From: Maribacter algarum (ex Zhang et al. 2020)
GTDB taxonomy: Bacteria; Bacteroidota; Bacteroidia; Flavobacteriales; Flavobacteriaceae
Assembly (NCBI RefSeq): GCF_005885635.1
Contig: NZ_VATY01000001.1
Location: 1,488,001 to 1,552,000, forward strand
Direction of reading: 5' to 3'
DNA length: 64,000 nt
Positions 16,546 to 24,831 of this stretch are shown piece by piece. The translations under genes and the position numbers were made by a program. The notes under the pieces are model-generated. The model was not told where the DNA came from and searched no databases. It saw nothing but the letters and a program-made list of their open reading frames with translations. Every line of letters begins with the position of its first letter. The stretch's first letter is position 1.

Positions 16546-17082
16546 ATGAAATACATCATTTTACTTTTAACAGCAGTCTGCTCAGTTCTGTTTTTGAGTA
16601 ATTCGAAAAACACTTTCGCAATTCAGAATGACAGTCAAATAGAATGCTCTGAAATAGGATGCGAAGGAGTATATGTTGGTCCTGAATTTGTTAATGGTTC
16701 GGACGTAGCGCATCAATTTTCAAATCATATGTCGGGTAGGGTCGGTGACAAATTGAAAGAACTTTATGGTGCTGGAAAATATTGTAAAGTAGATTTTGCA
16801 AATATTACAATGTCAACAAATGGCATGGGTTCGGGGAAAGTGGTTTATAAACTTAATATTTCTTTCAAAATGGTAGCTGAGAAATGTAATGCATTCACTT
16901 CCTTTGACCATGTTGGTGGATGGAACCATGAACCCGATTTGAAAAAAAGGAAATCTGAATTGGCAAAGGTACTTATGAAGGGAGAGAAACTTGATATTAG
17001 TGAACTAAAAACAACTCCGGAAGGACTTCAAGAGTATTGGATTCAATGGAAAAACAAAATCAAGCAGTCTGACTGCAAATAG
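16546..17082 (+). CDS. Secreted cysteine-containing hypothetical protein
   Basis: 178 residues. A hydrophobic N-terminus (about 1-25) gives a signal peptide; the mature part has six cysteines (near CSEIGCEG, KYCKV, EKCNAF and the C-terminal SDCK), likely forming disulfides outside the cytoplasm. No family recognised. FDHVGGWNHEPD is a notable motif. It is 9 bases downstream of the DinB-like gene and 32 upstream of a membrane-protein gene. Confidence 0.65.
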   Translation: MKYIILLLTAVCSVLFLSNSKNTFAIQNDSQIECSEIGCEGVYVGPEFVNGSDVAHQFSNHMSGRVGDKLKELYGAGKYCKVDFANITMSTNGMGSGKVVYKLNISFKMVAEKCNAFTSFDHVGGWNHEPDLKKRKSELAKVLMKGEKLDISELKTTPEGLQEYWIQWKNKIKQSDCK

Positions 17083-17114
17083 TAATCCGAAGACTCTTTT
17101 TAAATTTTGAATGG

Positions 17115-17720
17115 ATGATAAGTAAATTCCTAAAAGCAAAACATTGGCAGTTGTTCATATTGATGTTTGGAATACCCTTAATTCTTCAATTTATTACGAT
17201 GGGCTCCATAATGTTTAGTTTCAGCAACAGTGAGAAGCCAGAAGCTTTAATTATGATTAATGCACTGACTTTATTTCCTGTGATTATGATAATAAACTCC
17301 GGACTATTGTTTGGCTGGTTTTGGTCAATTGCTATTGGACTGCAGAAAAAAGTTCCTCAAAGTGTTAGGATGAAAGTCAAAAAATTTCAATATTTCTTTT
17401 TCGTGCCCCTTATTTACATTATGTTGATTTCTTTATTAATAGGGTTTGCCACTAGTGGATTGTTTATTGACGGAAACGCTTCAGCATCAATAGGTGGAGG
17501 TATTTCTATAGCGCTTGTTGTTATCCTGCACTTTTTTTCAATGTTCTGTATTATCTATTGCCTTTACTTTGTTGCAAAAACGATTAAAACAGTAGAATTA
17601 CAACGAGAGGTCAATTTTAATGATTTTATAGGGGAGTTTTTTATGCTTTGGTTTTACCCTCTTGGTATTTGGATAATACAACCGAAGATTAACAAAATAG
17701 CGGAAACGGAATCAGTTTAG
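17115..17720 (+). CDS. Hypothetical membrane protein
   Basis: 201 residues with about four or five hydrophobic helices (near 13-33, 46-70, 92-115, 128-152, 172-190) and no family I recognise. The start at 17115 is chosen because the ATG at 17111 runs into a stop after four codons. It ends only 19 bases before the convergent zinc-metalloprotease gene on the other strand. Confidence 0.65.
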   Translation: MISKFLKAKHWQLFILMFGIPLILQFITMGSIMFSFSNSEKPEALIMINALTLFPVIMIINSGLLFGWFWSIAIGLQKKVPQSVRMKVKKFQYFFFVPLIYIMLISLLIGFATSGLFIDGNASASIGGGISIALVVILHFFSMFCIIYCLYFVAKTIKTVELQREVNFNDFIGEFFMLWFYPLGIWIIQPKINKIAETESV

Positions 17721-17739
17721 TAATTAATGCAGACCGAAG

Positions 17740-20325
17740 TTACTCCTTCCCGTCTTCCTTTATCGAAATATCTTTTCGAAACGGAATAAACAAGGGGTCA
17801 ACATCTTGTGTTTCCCCAACAACAGCTTCAATTTCTCTTTTCAAATAGTTGAGGTGAGCAATAGTAAGACGATCCGTCATAACTGGGATAGTTCTTTTAA
17901 TATTTCCCTGAAGCGTTAAAAGATTGTCAAGCGCCAGTGAACGTACATCGGTGTTTGACGTATATCCCTTTGAAAGTTCTGCCAAAAGTCCCTCAACAAA
18001 ACCTTCGGTGACATCAGGTTTGTAAAGTGCAATCATGTTGGCTACATAGGATTTCTGCAACTTCCTTTTATAGGCATTGGTTTGGTAAAACACATTCATA
18101 TCTCCCCAAACCAATTGATTCAAATCATCAATATAATCCTCAGGCCGATACGGATTCTCATCCTCATAACGTTCCGAAATAAAGGTCATTCTGCTCAGTC
18201 TACTTCCACCAAGGAGATTCATCATTACACTTTCCATGGTCTTGGTTACCGATTCTTTTGACCTAGGTGATTGAATGGCATTTAGAATATCATTACGCAT
18301 CAACCATTTTGGTTCTTGAAAAATATAGTTGTTCAAAAAAACCAAAGCTTGTTTTTGGGTTTGAATGTCAATAGGACGATACACCTCACCTTCTTCCCCC
18401 ATGGTTTTCGGAGTCACGTAGATTCCTCCAATATTTTTGGTGACGTGGAAAATGTAATCACTGTACTGGTTGACTAAATCTTTGTAGATTTGATCAAGGT
18501 TAGAGAAGTCATCACTGTCACTTTCTTTTACCCAATCCTTAATACAAGGTGCGATGCGTTGTAGGTTTAAGATGCCATACATACTTGCCTCCATCGCATT
18601 GTCGCCAAGATCTTCTGTCTGTGACCTAGGGTCAAAGTCCCGACCTTCACCACCAAACCAAAGTCTTCGGTTATTGGTTACGCTATCTACAATCATTTGA
18701 CTCAACAATTCGCGCTCTTCATTCCGATTCAAATCTTCGGAAAATTTGGAATACCCCCATTGAATGGCCCATTTGTCATAGTCACCTATTCGAGGCATAA
18801 GATCTTCCACGGGAATATTATCTTCAGGTTGTGCAACATAATTGAAACGTGCATAATCCATAATAGAACTGGTATGGCCATTTTTCTTTAGCCATTCCGC
18901 ATCCCGAAGTTTATCAACCGGGGTCGCAGAACTTGCACCCATATTGTGGCGTAGCCCTAGGGTATGACCTACTTCATGTGAGCTTACAAAACGGATAAGG
19001 TCACCCATAAGTTCGGTGTCGAATTCCATTTGTTGTGCACGTAGGTCGACCGCGCCAGCCTGCACCATATACCAGCTGTGCAATAGGTTCATAAGGTTAT
19101 GGTACCAACCTATATGGCTTTCTAATATTTCACCACTTCGTGGATCTACAATATTGGGTCCGTAGGCGTTTTTTGAGGGGGAGGCGAAGTAACGCAATAC
19201 AGAAAAACGTGCATCTTCCAAACTCATAGTCGGGTCATTTTCGGGCCATTCCATTCCCACAATAGCATTTTTGAAGCCTGCCTGTTCAAAGGCTACTTGC
19301 CAATCATTTATTCCCTGAATTAAATAAGGCCTCCATTTTTTAGGGGTTGCTGGGTCGATATAGTAGATAATTGGTTTTTTGGGTTCTACCAATTCACCTT
19401 GCTTCCATTTGTCAAAATCCTCGGGTTTGGGTTCTAGTCTCCAACGATGGATGTAGGTATTTCTATCTACTTTTTGCTGGTCATCTCCATACTCCAAATA
19501 CGAACTTGCAAAGTATCCAACACGAGCATCTGCATAGCGTTTTTGCATAGGCTCCTCAGGCAACAATATAAAGGAGTTGTTGATTTCCAAAGTTATCACT
19601 CCGGCTAGCACTGCGGCTGGCAAAGCTTTCTTTCGTTTCCCTTTTACAGATTTCGCTTTATAGGTTTTCACCGTTTTGATTTCTGTGTTTATAGGGAAGG
19701 AGTTGATTTCTTTTATATAGGACTTGTCCTTTTCAATTCCTAAAAGCTTGTAGGAGTCTTTCTGTGGATTACTTAATGCCAATAGAGGATTTTCACTATT
19801 CAAAAATGAAGTAACCTCGATTAAATGAGTTGCTTTCTTTTCATGGGAAGCCTTAATATCAAAAGCCTCTAAAATAGGCGTGATGTTTGAGTTATTGACC
19901 GCTTTTGAAATTGCATCATTTTCATCCGCAGCACTTACCAGAGTAGCAATGCGAAGAAATATGTTGCTGGTAGGCCCTTTCTCAAAAACGATGGTATTTT
20001 CAGAGATTTTCTCCCCTCCATAGTTGCCTGCTCCTGATGGGGTTTTAATAAAACGAGTTACGACTAAAATTTCACGATTGAATAAACTATCCGGAATTTC
20101 GAAATAGTATTTTTCTCCGACCCTATGCACATCAAAAAGGCCTTTTTGAGATATAGCCTCCTTTGTAACAATACGGTCGTACCCTTTGGTTTTACTAACA
20201 TATTGTTCTCCCGAAACCGCAACAGAATTCTTATTGCCGAAAATTCCCATAGTGCTACAGGAACTATTCAACATCAATAAACCAATAAGTAGGACAAACA
20301 GTCTCATAAGTAGCGAACGTGTCAA
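17740..20325 (-). CDS. Lipoprotein zinc metalloprotease (DUF5117/DUF5118 type)
   Basis: 861 residues. The signal peptide ends in the lipobox NSSC, so it is membrane anchored and extracytoplasmic. The zinc site SHEVGHTLGLRHNMGAS lies near residue 449, an HExxHxxGxxH metzincin-like motif; SIMDY downstream resembles the Met-turn. The long N-terminal part (about 30-330) matches the DUF5117/DUF5118 organisation common in Bacteroidota outer-membrane proteases. It is one of the longest genes in the window and is alone on its strand, with 345 non-coding bases upstream. The substrate is not known for the family; protein or peptide degradation outside the cell is the expected role. Confidence 0.85.
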   Translation of the reverse strand: MTRSLLMRLFVLLIGLLMLNSSCSTMGIFGNKNSVAVSGEQYVSKTKGYDRIVTKEAISQKGLFDVHRVGEKYYFEIPDSLFNREILVVTRFIKTPSGAGNYGGEKISENTIVFEKGPTSNIFLRIATLVSAADENDAISKAVNNSNITPILEAFDIKASHEKKATHLIEVTSFLNSENPLLALSNPQKDSYKLLGIEKDKSYIKEINSFPINTEIKTVKTYKAKSVKGKRKKALPAAVLAGVITLEINNSFILLPEEPMQKRYADARVGYFASSYLEYGDDQQKVDRNTYIHRWRLEPKPEDFDKWKQGELVEPKKPIIYYIDPATPKKWRPYLIQGINDWQVAFEQAGFKNAIVGMEWPENDPTMSLEDARFSVLRYFASPSKNAYGPNIVDPRSGEILESHIGWYHNLMNLLHSWYMVQAGAVDLRAQQMEFDTELMGDLIRFVSSHEVGHTLGLRHNMGASSATPVDKLRDAEWLKKNGHTSSIMDYARFNYVAQPEDNIPVEDLMPRIGDYDKWAIQWGYSKFSEDLNRNEERELLSQMIVDSVTNNRRLWFGGEGRDFDPRSQTEDLGDNAMEASMYGILNLQRIAPCIKDWVKESDSDDFSNLDQIYKDLVNQYSDYIFHVTKNIGGIYVTPKTMGEEGEVYRPIDIQTQKQALVFLNNYIFQEPKWLMRNDILNAIQSPRSKESVTKTMESVMMNLLGGSRLSRMTFISERYEDENPYRPEDYIDDLNQLVWGDMNVFYQTNAYKRKLQKSYVANMIALYKPDVTEGFVEGLLAELSKGYTSNTDVRSLALDNLLTLQGNIKRTIPVMTDRLTIAHLNYLKREIEAVVGETQDVDPLFIPFRKDISIKEDGKE

Positions 20326-20670
20326 TTTTTGGTTTCGTATGAAGTGGCTGGGTCGGGGTATCTATTTAACATATTTGTTCCTAACAATACGTTAAAAATC
20401 ACATAGATAGATGACTAAGATACAATTATTCGCAAAATGCAATGACAATTAGATAAAACATCTTTTTAAAGCAGCGCTTGTAGTATTTGCCTATTTGGAT
20501 TGCTTTACCCACCAAATTATTTACAGATTGGCGGTATTTGTTTGATTTTGAAAGAGTTTGTGAGGAGAATTAATGGCATATTTTTTAAAAAGTTGTACCT
20601 TGCCTCTCCCTATTTTAAACCCTGATGCTATCTTAACAAGATTTAGTATAGTCGCTAAAAAACAAATGTC
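20326..20670. other. Intergenic region between divergent genes
   Basis: 345 bases between the metalloprotease start (minus) and the GTPase operon start (plus). It must hold promoters for both. A near match to the Bacteroidota -7 element, TACCTTGC, sits near 20596, but no TTG lies at the usual distance, so I do not call a promoter. No repeat, hairpin or reading frame of note was seen. Confidence 0.5.
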
Positions 20671-21030
20671 ATGACCAAAAATAATAAGCCCATGTTCAAA
20701 CTAGAGGACAAAATTGAGAGTTCTGCCTCAAAGATTGACCTTATCAAGAATCTGATTTTTGGTGAAACGATTCAAGCTTACGATAAAGAGTTCGATGCTC
20801 TTAAAAAAGACATTCTCCAAAAAAAGAAGGTTTTAGAAGACCTGGTTGAAGAGATTCGAGCCGACTTGAACACCACAATGGACAGTGTGTCTACCGACCT
20901 GAATATTCGTATAACGGAACTTGAGAAGAATTTAGAAAATAAAATTGAGGATATCGGAGAAGAAGTGGTAAACCGAAAGGTTCTGGGAAAACTTCTTGTT
21001 GAACTTGGTGAAAAAATCGGCTCCAAATAA
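20671..21030 (+). CDS. Small coiled-coil protein, first gene of the GTPase-kinase operon
   Basis: 119 residues, strongly charged, with a heptad-like run from about 40 to 105 (MDSVSTDLNIRITELEKNL and following). No signal peptide, membrane segment or enzyme motif. It ends 8 bases before the next gene, itself overlapping the Ras-like GTPase, so the four genes 20671-23902 are almost certainly one operon. A scaffold or effector for the GTPase is a reasonable inference; no family was recognised. Confidence 0.7.
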   Translation: MTKNNKPMFKLEDKIESSASKIDLIKNLIFGETIQAYDKEFDALKKDILQKKKVLEDLVEEIRADLNTTMDSVSTDLNIRITELEKNLENKIEDIGEEVVNRKVLGKLLVELGEKIGSK

Positions 21031-21038
21031 GTATTGAG

Positions 21039-21902
21039 ATGTATCCTAAAATGGATGAAAAGGACAAGCTAGAAATCTTAAAGGATATTCTCTTAGCTGA
21101 CGAGCATGAATTTGAGGAAAAAATTTCTCGAAGGATAGAACTGCTTGAACAGACGGTACATGAACGGGAGAAACTTTCTGAAAAAGTCAACCCAATCATT
21201 TCGCACCAACTGGATGATTTCACAAAGAACATTCCAGAAACCCTGGGACCTACCATTACAGAAACCCTCAAGAAGCAAATAAAAATAAACAAAGATGAAG
21301 TAGTTGATGCCCTCTATCCGATTATGGGTAAGATGGTGAAAAAATATGTGGCACAGGAAATGAAACTGCTTTCAGAGAAGATGAATAACCAGCTAAGTTT
21401 TTTGTCTTTTTTCAAACGAAAATTCAAATCTGGGGTTACGGGTCAAAACGAAAATGAGATTATGCTTGGTGATTTGGCGACTGCCAGTATTCAACAAGTT
21501 CTCCTTATCGAAAAGGATTCTGGAATTTTAAAGGCTAGTTATTCCAAATCTAATGCCATGGATGAGGAAATGGTCTCTGGCATGCTTACAGCAATTAAAT
21601 CTTTTGTTGAGGATGCTTTTAACCAGAGAAACCAAGAACTTGAGTCTATAGAATATGAATTGTACGAAATTCATTTACAAAGTTTTGCAACCCATTACAT
21701 TGCAGTAGTTATTTCTGGCAACTATATGTTAAGTGCCAAGAATAAGCTTCAAGATATCATTTTTGATTTCTACAATAGCTTTATGGCGATGAATCTTGAT
21801 TTGGTCTTCGAAACCAAAAACGCACAAAAGAGTATTGTTCCCGTTCCCAAATCAAGAATAGAGAGGGAATTGGCAAAATATTTTGGCCATGCACAGCTCT
21901 AA
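21039..21902 (+). CDS. Cytoplasmic protein with helical N-terminus and a possible longin/roadblock-like C-terminus
   Basis: 287 residues. Residues 1-130 are charged and helical. The second half has an alternating strand/helix pattern: SIQQVLLIEKDSGILKASY, then SGMLTAIKSFVEDAF, ESIEYELYEIHL and YIAVVISGNYML. A 'responds to stored content, then on/off residues, then a long helix' layout of this kind is seen in longin/roadblock folds that regulate small GTPases (MglB is the bacterial model). The family assignment is tentative. The 3' end overlaps the GTPase gene by 14 bases, so the products are made together, which fits a GTPase regulator. Confidence 0.65.
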   Translation: MYPKMDEKDKLEILKDILLADEHEFEEKISRRIELLEQTVHEREKLSEKVNPIISHQLDDFTKNIPETLGPTITETLKKQIKINKDEVVDALYPIMGKMVKKYVAQEMKLLSEKMNNQLSFLSFFKRKFKSGVTGQNENEIMLGDLATASIQQVLLIEKDSGILKASYSKSNAMDEEMVSGMLTAIKSFVEDAFNQRNQELESIEYELYEIHLQSFATHYIAVVISGNYMLSAKNKLQDIIFDFYNSFMAMNLDLVFETKNAQKSIVPVPKSRIERELAKYFGHAQL

Positions 21903-22386
21903 AAAAATTGTTGTACTAGGCCATTTCGGCGTAGGCAAGACTTCTTTAATTCGAAGATTCGTCACCGATACTTTTTCCGATAATTACAAGGTTACCATTG
22001 GAGTTCATATAACTAAAAAGTTGGTAGAAATAGCTGTAGATAGGGAAGTCTCTCTAATTCTATGGGATTTAGAAGGTACCGATGAGATTGAATCAATTAG
22101 GGATTCCTATTTATTGGGAACCCACGGTCTAGTATTTGTGTTTGACGTCTCAAGGCCATCTACTTTTGAACATTTGGGGAATGATTTGAAGATTGTTAGA
22201 AATAAAGTTCCCGAGACTCCTTTGATGGTAGTTGGTAATAAGTCCGATTTGGTTGACAAAGCGGAATTAAAAACGGTTTTGGATGAGAATGAACTTTCTG
22301 CAGACTTTCTTACTAGTGCTAAGACGGGGGAATTTGTAAACGAGCTTTTTTTGAAGCTTGCAACACTTCTTGTTGGCGATGCTTAA
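21889..22386 (+). CDS. Ras/Rab-like small GTPase
   Basis: 165 residues from the ATG at 21889 (a TTG at 21883 is in frame but less likely). All G motifs are visible: G1 GHFGVGKT at 11-18, switch I Thr36 in KVTIGVH, G3 DLEGT at 60-64, G4 NKSD at 117-120, G5 TSAKT at 142. The size and order fit the Ras superfamily; bacterial members are scarce and best known as MglA and Rup-type proteins. The catalytic Gln after DxxG is replaced by Thr64, so intrinsic hydrolysis may be slow or need a partner. It overlaps both the possible longin-like gene and the kinase gene. Confidence 0.88.
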   Translation: MHSSKKIVVLGHFGVGKTSLIRRFVTDTFSDNYKVTIGVHITKKLVEIAVDREVSLILWDLEGTDEIESIRDSYLLGTHGLVFVFDVSRPSTFEHLGNDLKIVRNKVPETPLMVVGNKSDLVDKAELKTVLDENELSADFLTSAKTGEFVNELFLKLATLLVGDA

Positions 22387-23902
22387 GCTATATCAAGAAG
22401 AATTTGCGAATAAGAACATGCAATTCATTTTGCTTGATTCGGAGGGTGTTGTTATTGAAAGTGACCAAAAGCTTTTTGATATTCCCGTAGATAGTTCAAT
22501 TCTCAAGCTCCATCCATTTTTTGAGAGTTTGCCGGCTTTATTTGATAGTGCGGAAGAGGTGTTCGATTTCTTTTGTATACATCTTGCCCTTAAGGAGAAT
22601 ACGTTTACCACAGACATAAAGCTCCTCAAAAAGAGAGATGAATTCCTGTTAATAATAACTGATCTAACCGAGCATTATGATTCCTATCAATCAGTAACCC
22701 AATCTCGGAATGAATCCGTAATTAAAACGGAATTAACAGTTCTAAAGAATCTTGAACTACAAGAAAGAGAGCGTTTTAAAAATCGATTTATTCAAAATTT
22801 CAGCCATGAACTGCGGAATCCGTTGACCAGCATTATGGCTATTATAGATATTCTTGGTGACACCAAGATGACAACAGAGCAGACAAAAATGCTTGATTTT
22901 CTTAAAGAATCAAATAGTAATCTGCGTCTTATGCTAGAAGATACCTTGAGTATTGGAATGATTGATGCCGGTAAATTAGAAATACAACATAAGCTGTTTA
23001 ATTTGCGCAAGTTTTTTGAACTTATGCAGTTTACTTATAGTGCAAAGACGAAGAAGAAAGGACTCAAATTTGTTTCTTTTTGGGATGATAGAATCCCTGA
23101 ATTCATTGAGGGCGATCGGTTGAGACTCTTTCAGATAGTCGCGAATCTCTTGGACAATGCTATTAAATATTCGGAAAACGGAACGGTTTCTTTTAAAATA
23201 GGACTAAACCAGAAGAGGGCCAATACCGCAAATTTGCGATTTGAAGTTATTGATACTGGAATAGGTATTCCTGAAGAAAGTCAAGAAGCGATTTTTGAGA
23301 GTTTTCATAGAGAACAACCAACTCAAAAAGGCAAAGGAACAGGCTTAGGCTTGACTATAGTCAAACGCCTGTTGAAATTGATGAATAGCAAGATACAACT
23401 GAATTCAGAACAGAATAAGGGGTCTGTATTTTATTTTGATATGAGCTTTAAGTATCCCTTACCAAGCGAGTCTAAATGGTCTGAACACGGTAATAAAAAG
23501 AGAGCTAACATAGGGAGAAAAGCAAGAAAGAAGTATAAAGTTCTTTTGGTTGAAGATGACGAATATGTTCAGCTTACCTTGTTTAAAATTCTATTGAATA
23601 CAGATAGCTTTCAGATTGATTTGGCATATGATGGTGCTTTAGTGCTTCAAGAAGTAGTTAATGGCGACTACGACATTATTTTGATGGATGTTGATTTACC
23701 CAACCTTACCGGAATTCAGATTACACAACTCATTCGGGATTTTCCTTTTAAGAATATAAAGAATATTCCAATCATTGGAATAACCGCTAATGCATATCAA
23801 GAGAACCTTGATAAGTGTATGGCAGCTGGTATGAATGACGTTGTGATAAAGCCCTATGAAAAAGAAAAATTACTCAACACAATTCTCAAAAATTTAAGGT
23901 AA
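22379..23902 (+). CDS. Hybrid sensor histidine kinase with C-terminal receiver
   Basis: 507 residues from the ATG at 22379, which overlaps the GTPase stop by eight bases. Residues about 10-100 look PAS-like (QFILLDSEGVVIES ... FLLIITDLTEHY). The dimerisation domain has FSHELRNPLTS with His143; the ATPase domain has NLLDNAIKYS (Asn260), DTGIGIP and GKGTGLGLTIVKR; the receiver, about 387-505, has LVEDDE, phospho-acceptor Asp437 in MDVDLP, and the Lys in VIKPYEK. There is no membrane segment, so the input is cytoplasmic, plausibly the GTPase. A separate output response regulator is not in the window. Confidence 0.9.
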   Translation: MLKLYQEEFANKNMQFILLDSEGVVIESDQKLFDIPVDSSILKLHPFFESLPALFDSAEEVFDFFCIHLALKENTFTTDIKLLKKRDEFLLIITDLTEHYDSYQSVTQSRNESVIKTELTVLKNLELQERERFKNRFIQNFSHELRNPLTSIMAIIDILGDTKMTTEQTKMLDFLKESNSNLRLMLEDTLSIGMIDAGKLEIQHKLFNLRKFFELMQFTYSAKTKKKGLKFVSFWDDRIPEFIEGDRLRLFQIVANLLDNAIKYSENGTVSFKIGLNQKRANTANLRFEVIDTGIGIPEESQEAIFESFHREQPTQKGKGTGLGLTIVKRLLKLMNSKIQLNSEQNKGSVFYFDMSFKYPLPSESKWSEHGNKKRANIGRKARKKYKVLLVEDDEYVQLTLFKILLNTDSFQIDLAYDGALVLQEVVNGDYDIILMDVDLPNLTGIQITQLIRDFPFKNIKNIPIIGITANAYQENLDKCMAAGMNDVVIKPYEKEKLLNTILKNLR

Positions 23903-23978
23903 CTACTGATGAATATCAGGTAGTTCTCCTTTGCAAAATTCACCACTAAAGCCATTCAATTAGAACGAATAAACTTAC

Positions 23979-24017
23979 AAATATGCATTTAATCGATTAA
24001 ATATGCATTTAATCGAT
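23979..24017 (+). promoter_or_regulatory. Tandem 20-bp-period boxes upstream of a small membrane-protein gene
   Basis: The 19 bases AAATATGCATTTAATCGAT occur twice, at 23979-23997 and 23999-24017: exactly 20 bases apart, about two helical turns, so a dimeric regulator could bind both on one DNA face. A variant with the same period lies at 27339-27374 before a paralogous gene. The boxes end 80 bases before the ATG at 24098, a typical activator position. Paired direct repeats of about this spacing are used by LytTR-type regulators, but the recognition sequence here is not one I know. Confidence 0.65.
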
Positions 24018-24097
24018 GCCTAAATATTTATAAAGTTCTTTTGTCACTTAAACAGCCGATGGACTTATAGTTTTGAAATACAAAGAAATTATAAGAC

Positions 24098-24265
24098 ATG
24101 GATATTATAGAAAACACATTGATGGTAGAATTTTTTTTCATTCTCAGTGCGATTGTGTTTGCGGCAACTTTGTATGTCATTTTACCTGCCCTAATCTATA
24201 ATAAGGAAACCTTCTTAAAGCCGTCAATGATATATAGATTGTGGTGCAAACTCATGAGAACATGA
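24098..24265 (+). CDS. Small single-pass membrane protein, paralog of the gene at 27493
   Basis: 55 residues, MDIIENTLMVEFFFILSAI at the start, one membrane helix (about 12-34, with TLYVILP) and a basic tail. It is too short for routine gene calling but aligns end to end with the first 55 residues of the protein at 27493-27753: shared IE, VE-FF-LS-IVF, TLYVILP-LI, K--F-KPS-I and W-K. Two such related genes 3.4 kb apart, each after a tandem box element, make it very likely real. Function unknown; a stress-induced membrane peptide is one guess. Confidence 0.7.
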   Translation: MDIIENTLMVEFFFILSAIVFAATLYVILPALIYNKETFLKPSMIYRLWCKLMRT

Positions 24266-24713
24266 AATTCCCATAAGTATTAGATAAAGGGTTCAAAAGA
24301 TTCTTATTAATAGTTAGAGCAATTAAAAAGTTACAGGCATAATACCAAAACTTACTAGCAATCATGCCCCAAAGCTGGTAAAGAGAATATCTCAAAAGTA
24401 AATTTAGAATAGAACAAAGATTTCCTATGGTCTTTACAAAAGACGGTTACAGTTTATTAATCGTAAAGCGATAGGGTTTGGGCAATCTAACAAGATATAC
24501 CTACTTATTTCTGATACAGTAATATGATAGATATTGAAAAGGCTATTCAACTATGATCTGTTAGCTTTTAAAACGTAACAACGAAATTGGAAAAAATAAG
24601 TGATAACCGAGTTTAAAAAATACTATTGCATTGAGAAACAACTTATGGCAATATCGATGATTTTACCATTTAACCCAGGAAAATCTAGGTTATTGGTTTG
24701 TTTGGTTGGTTAT
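24266..24713. other. Non-coding stretch before the OmpA gene
   Basis: About 450 bases with no convincing gene. An open frame at 24600-24788 (62 codons) begins with an alternative start, has no recognisable content and overlaps the hairpin at 24714, so I do not call it. No further copy of the tandem box was found here. Confidence 0.4.
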
Positions 24714-24741
24714 AAAGACCCTGGGGCACAGGGTCTTTTTT
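24714..24741 (+). terminator. Intrinsic terminator or attenuator before the OmpA gene
   Basis: Perfect 10-bp stem AAAGACCCTG (24714-24723) / CAGGGTCTTT (24729-24738), loop GGGCA, then further T residues. It would end transcripts coming from the small membrane-protein gene, or attenuate a leader of the OmpA gene, whose start is 94 bases after the stem. Confidence 0.8.
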
Positions 24742-24831
24742 CACCAAAACTTCTAATTAATATTACTAAAATAGATAGAACGCAATAATAAATAGTAACA
24801 CAAACAATTATTAACACAAACACAAACAACA

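Noticed and set aside
23979-24017. Short CRISPR-like repeat pair
   Set aside because: Only two copies directly adjacent, no spacers and no cas genes; better read as a regulatory element.
24600-24788. 62-codon plus-strand frame
   Set aside because: Alternative start, no recognisable content, and its end lies over a clear terminator hairpin; judged non-coding.
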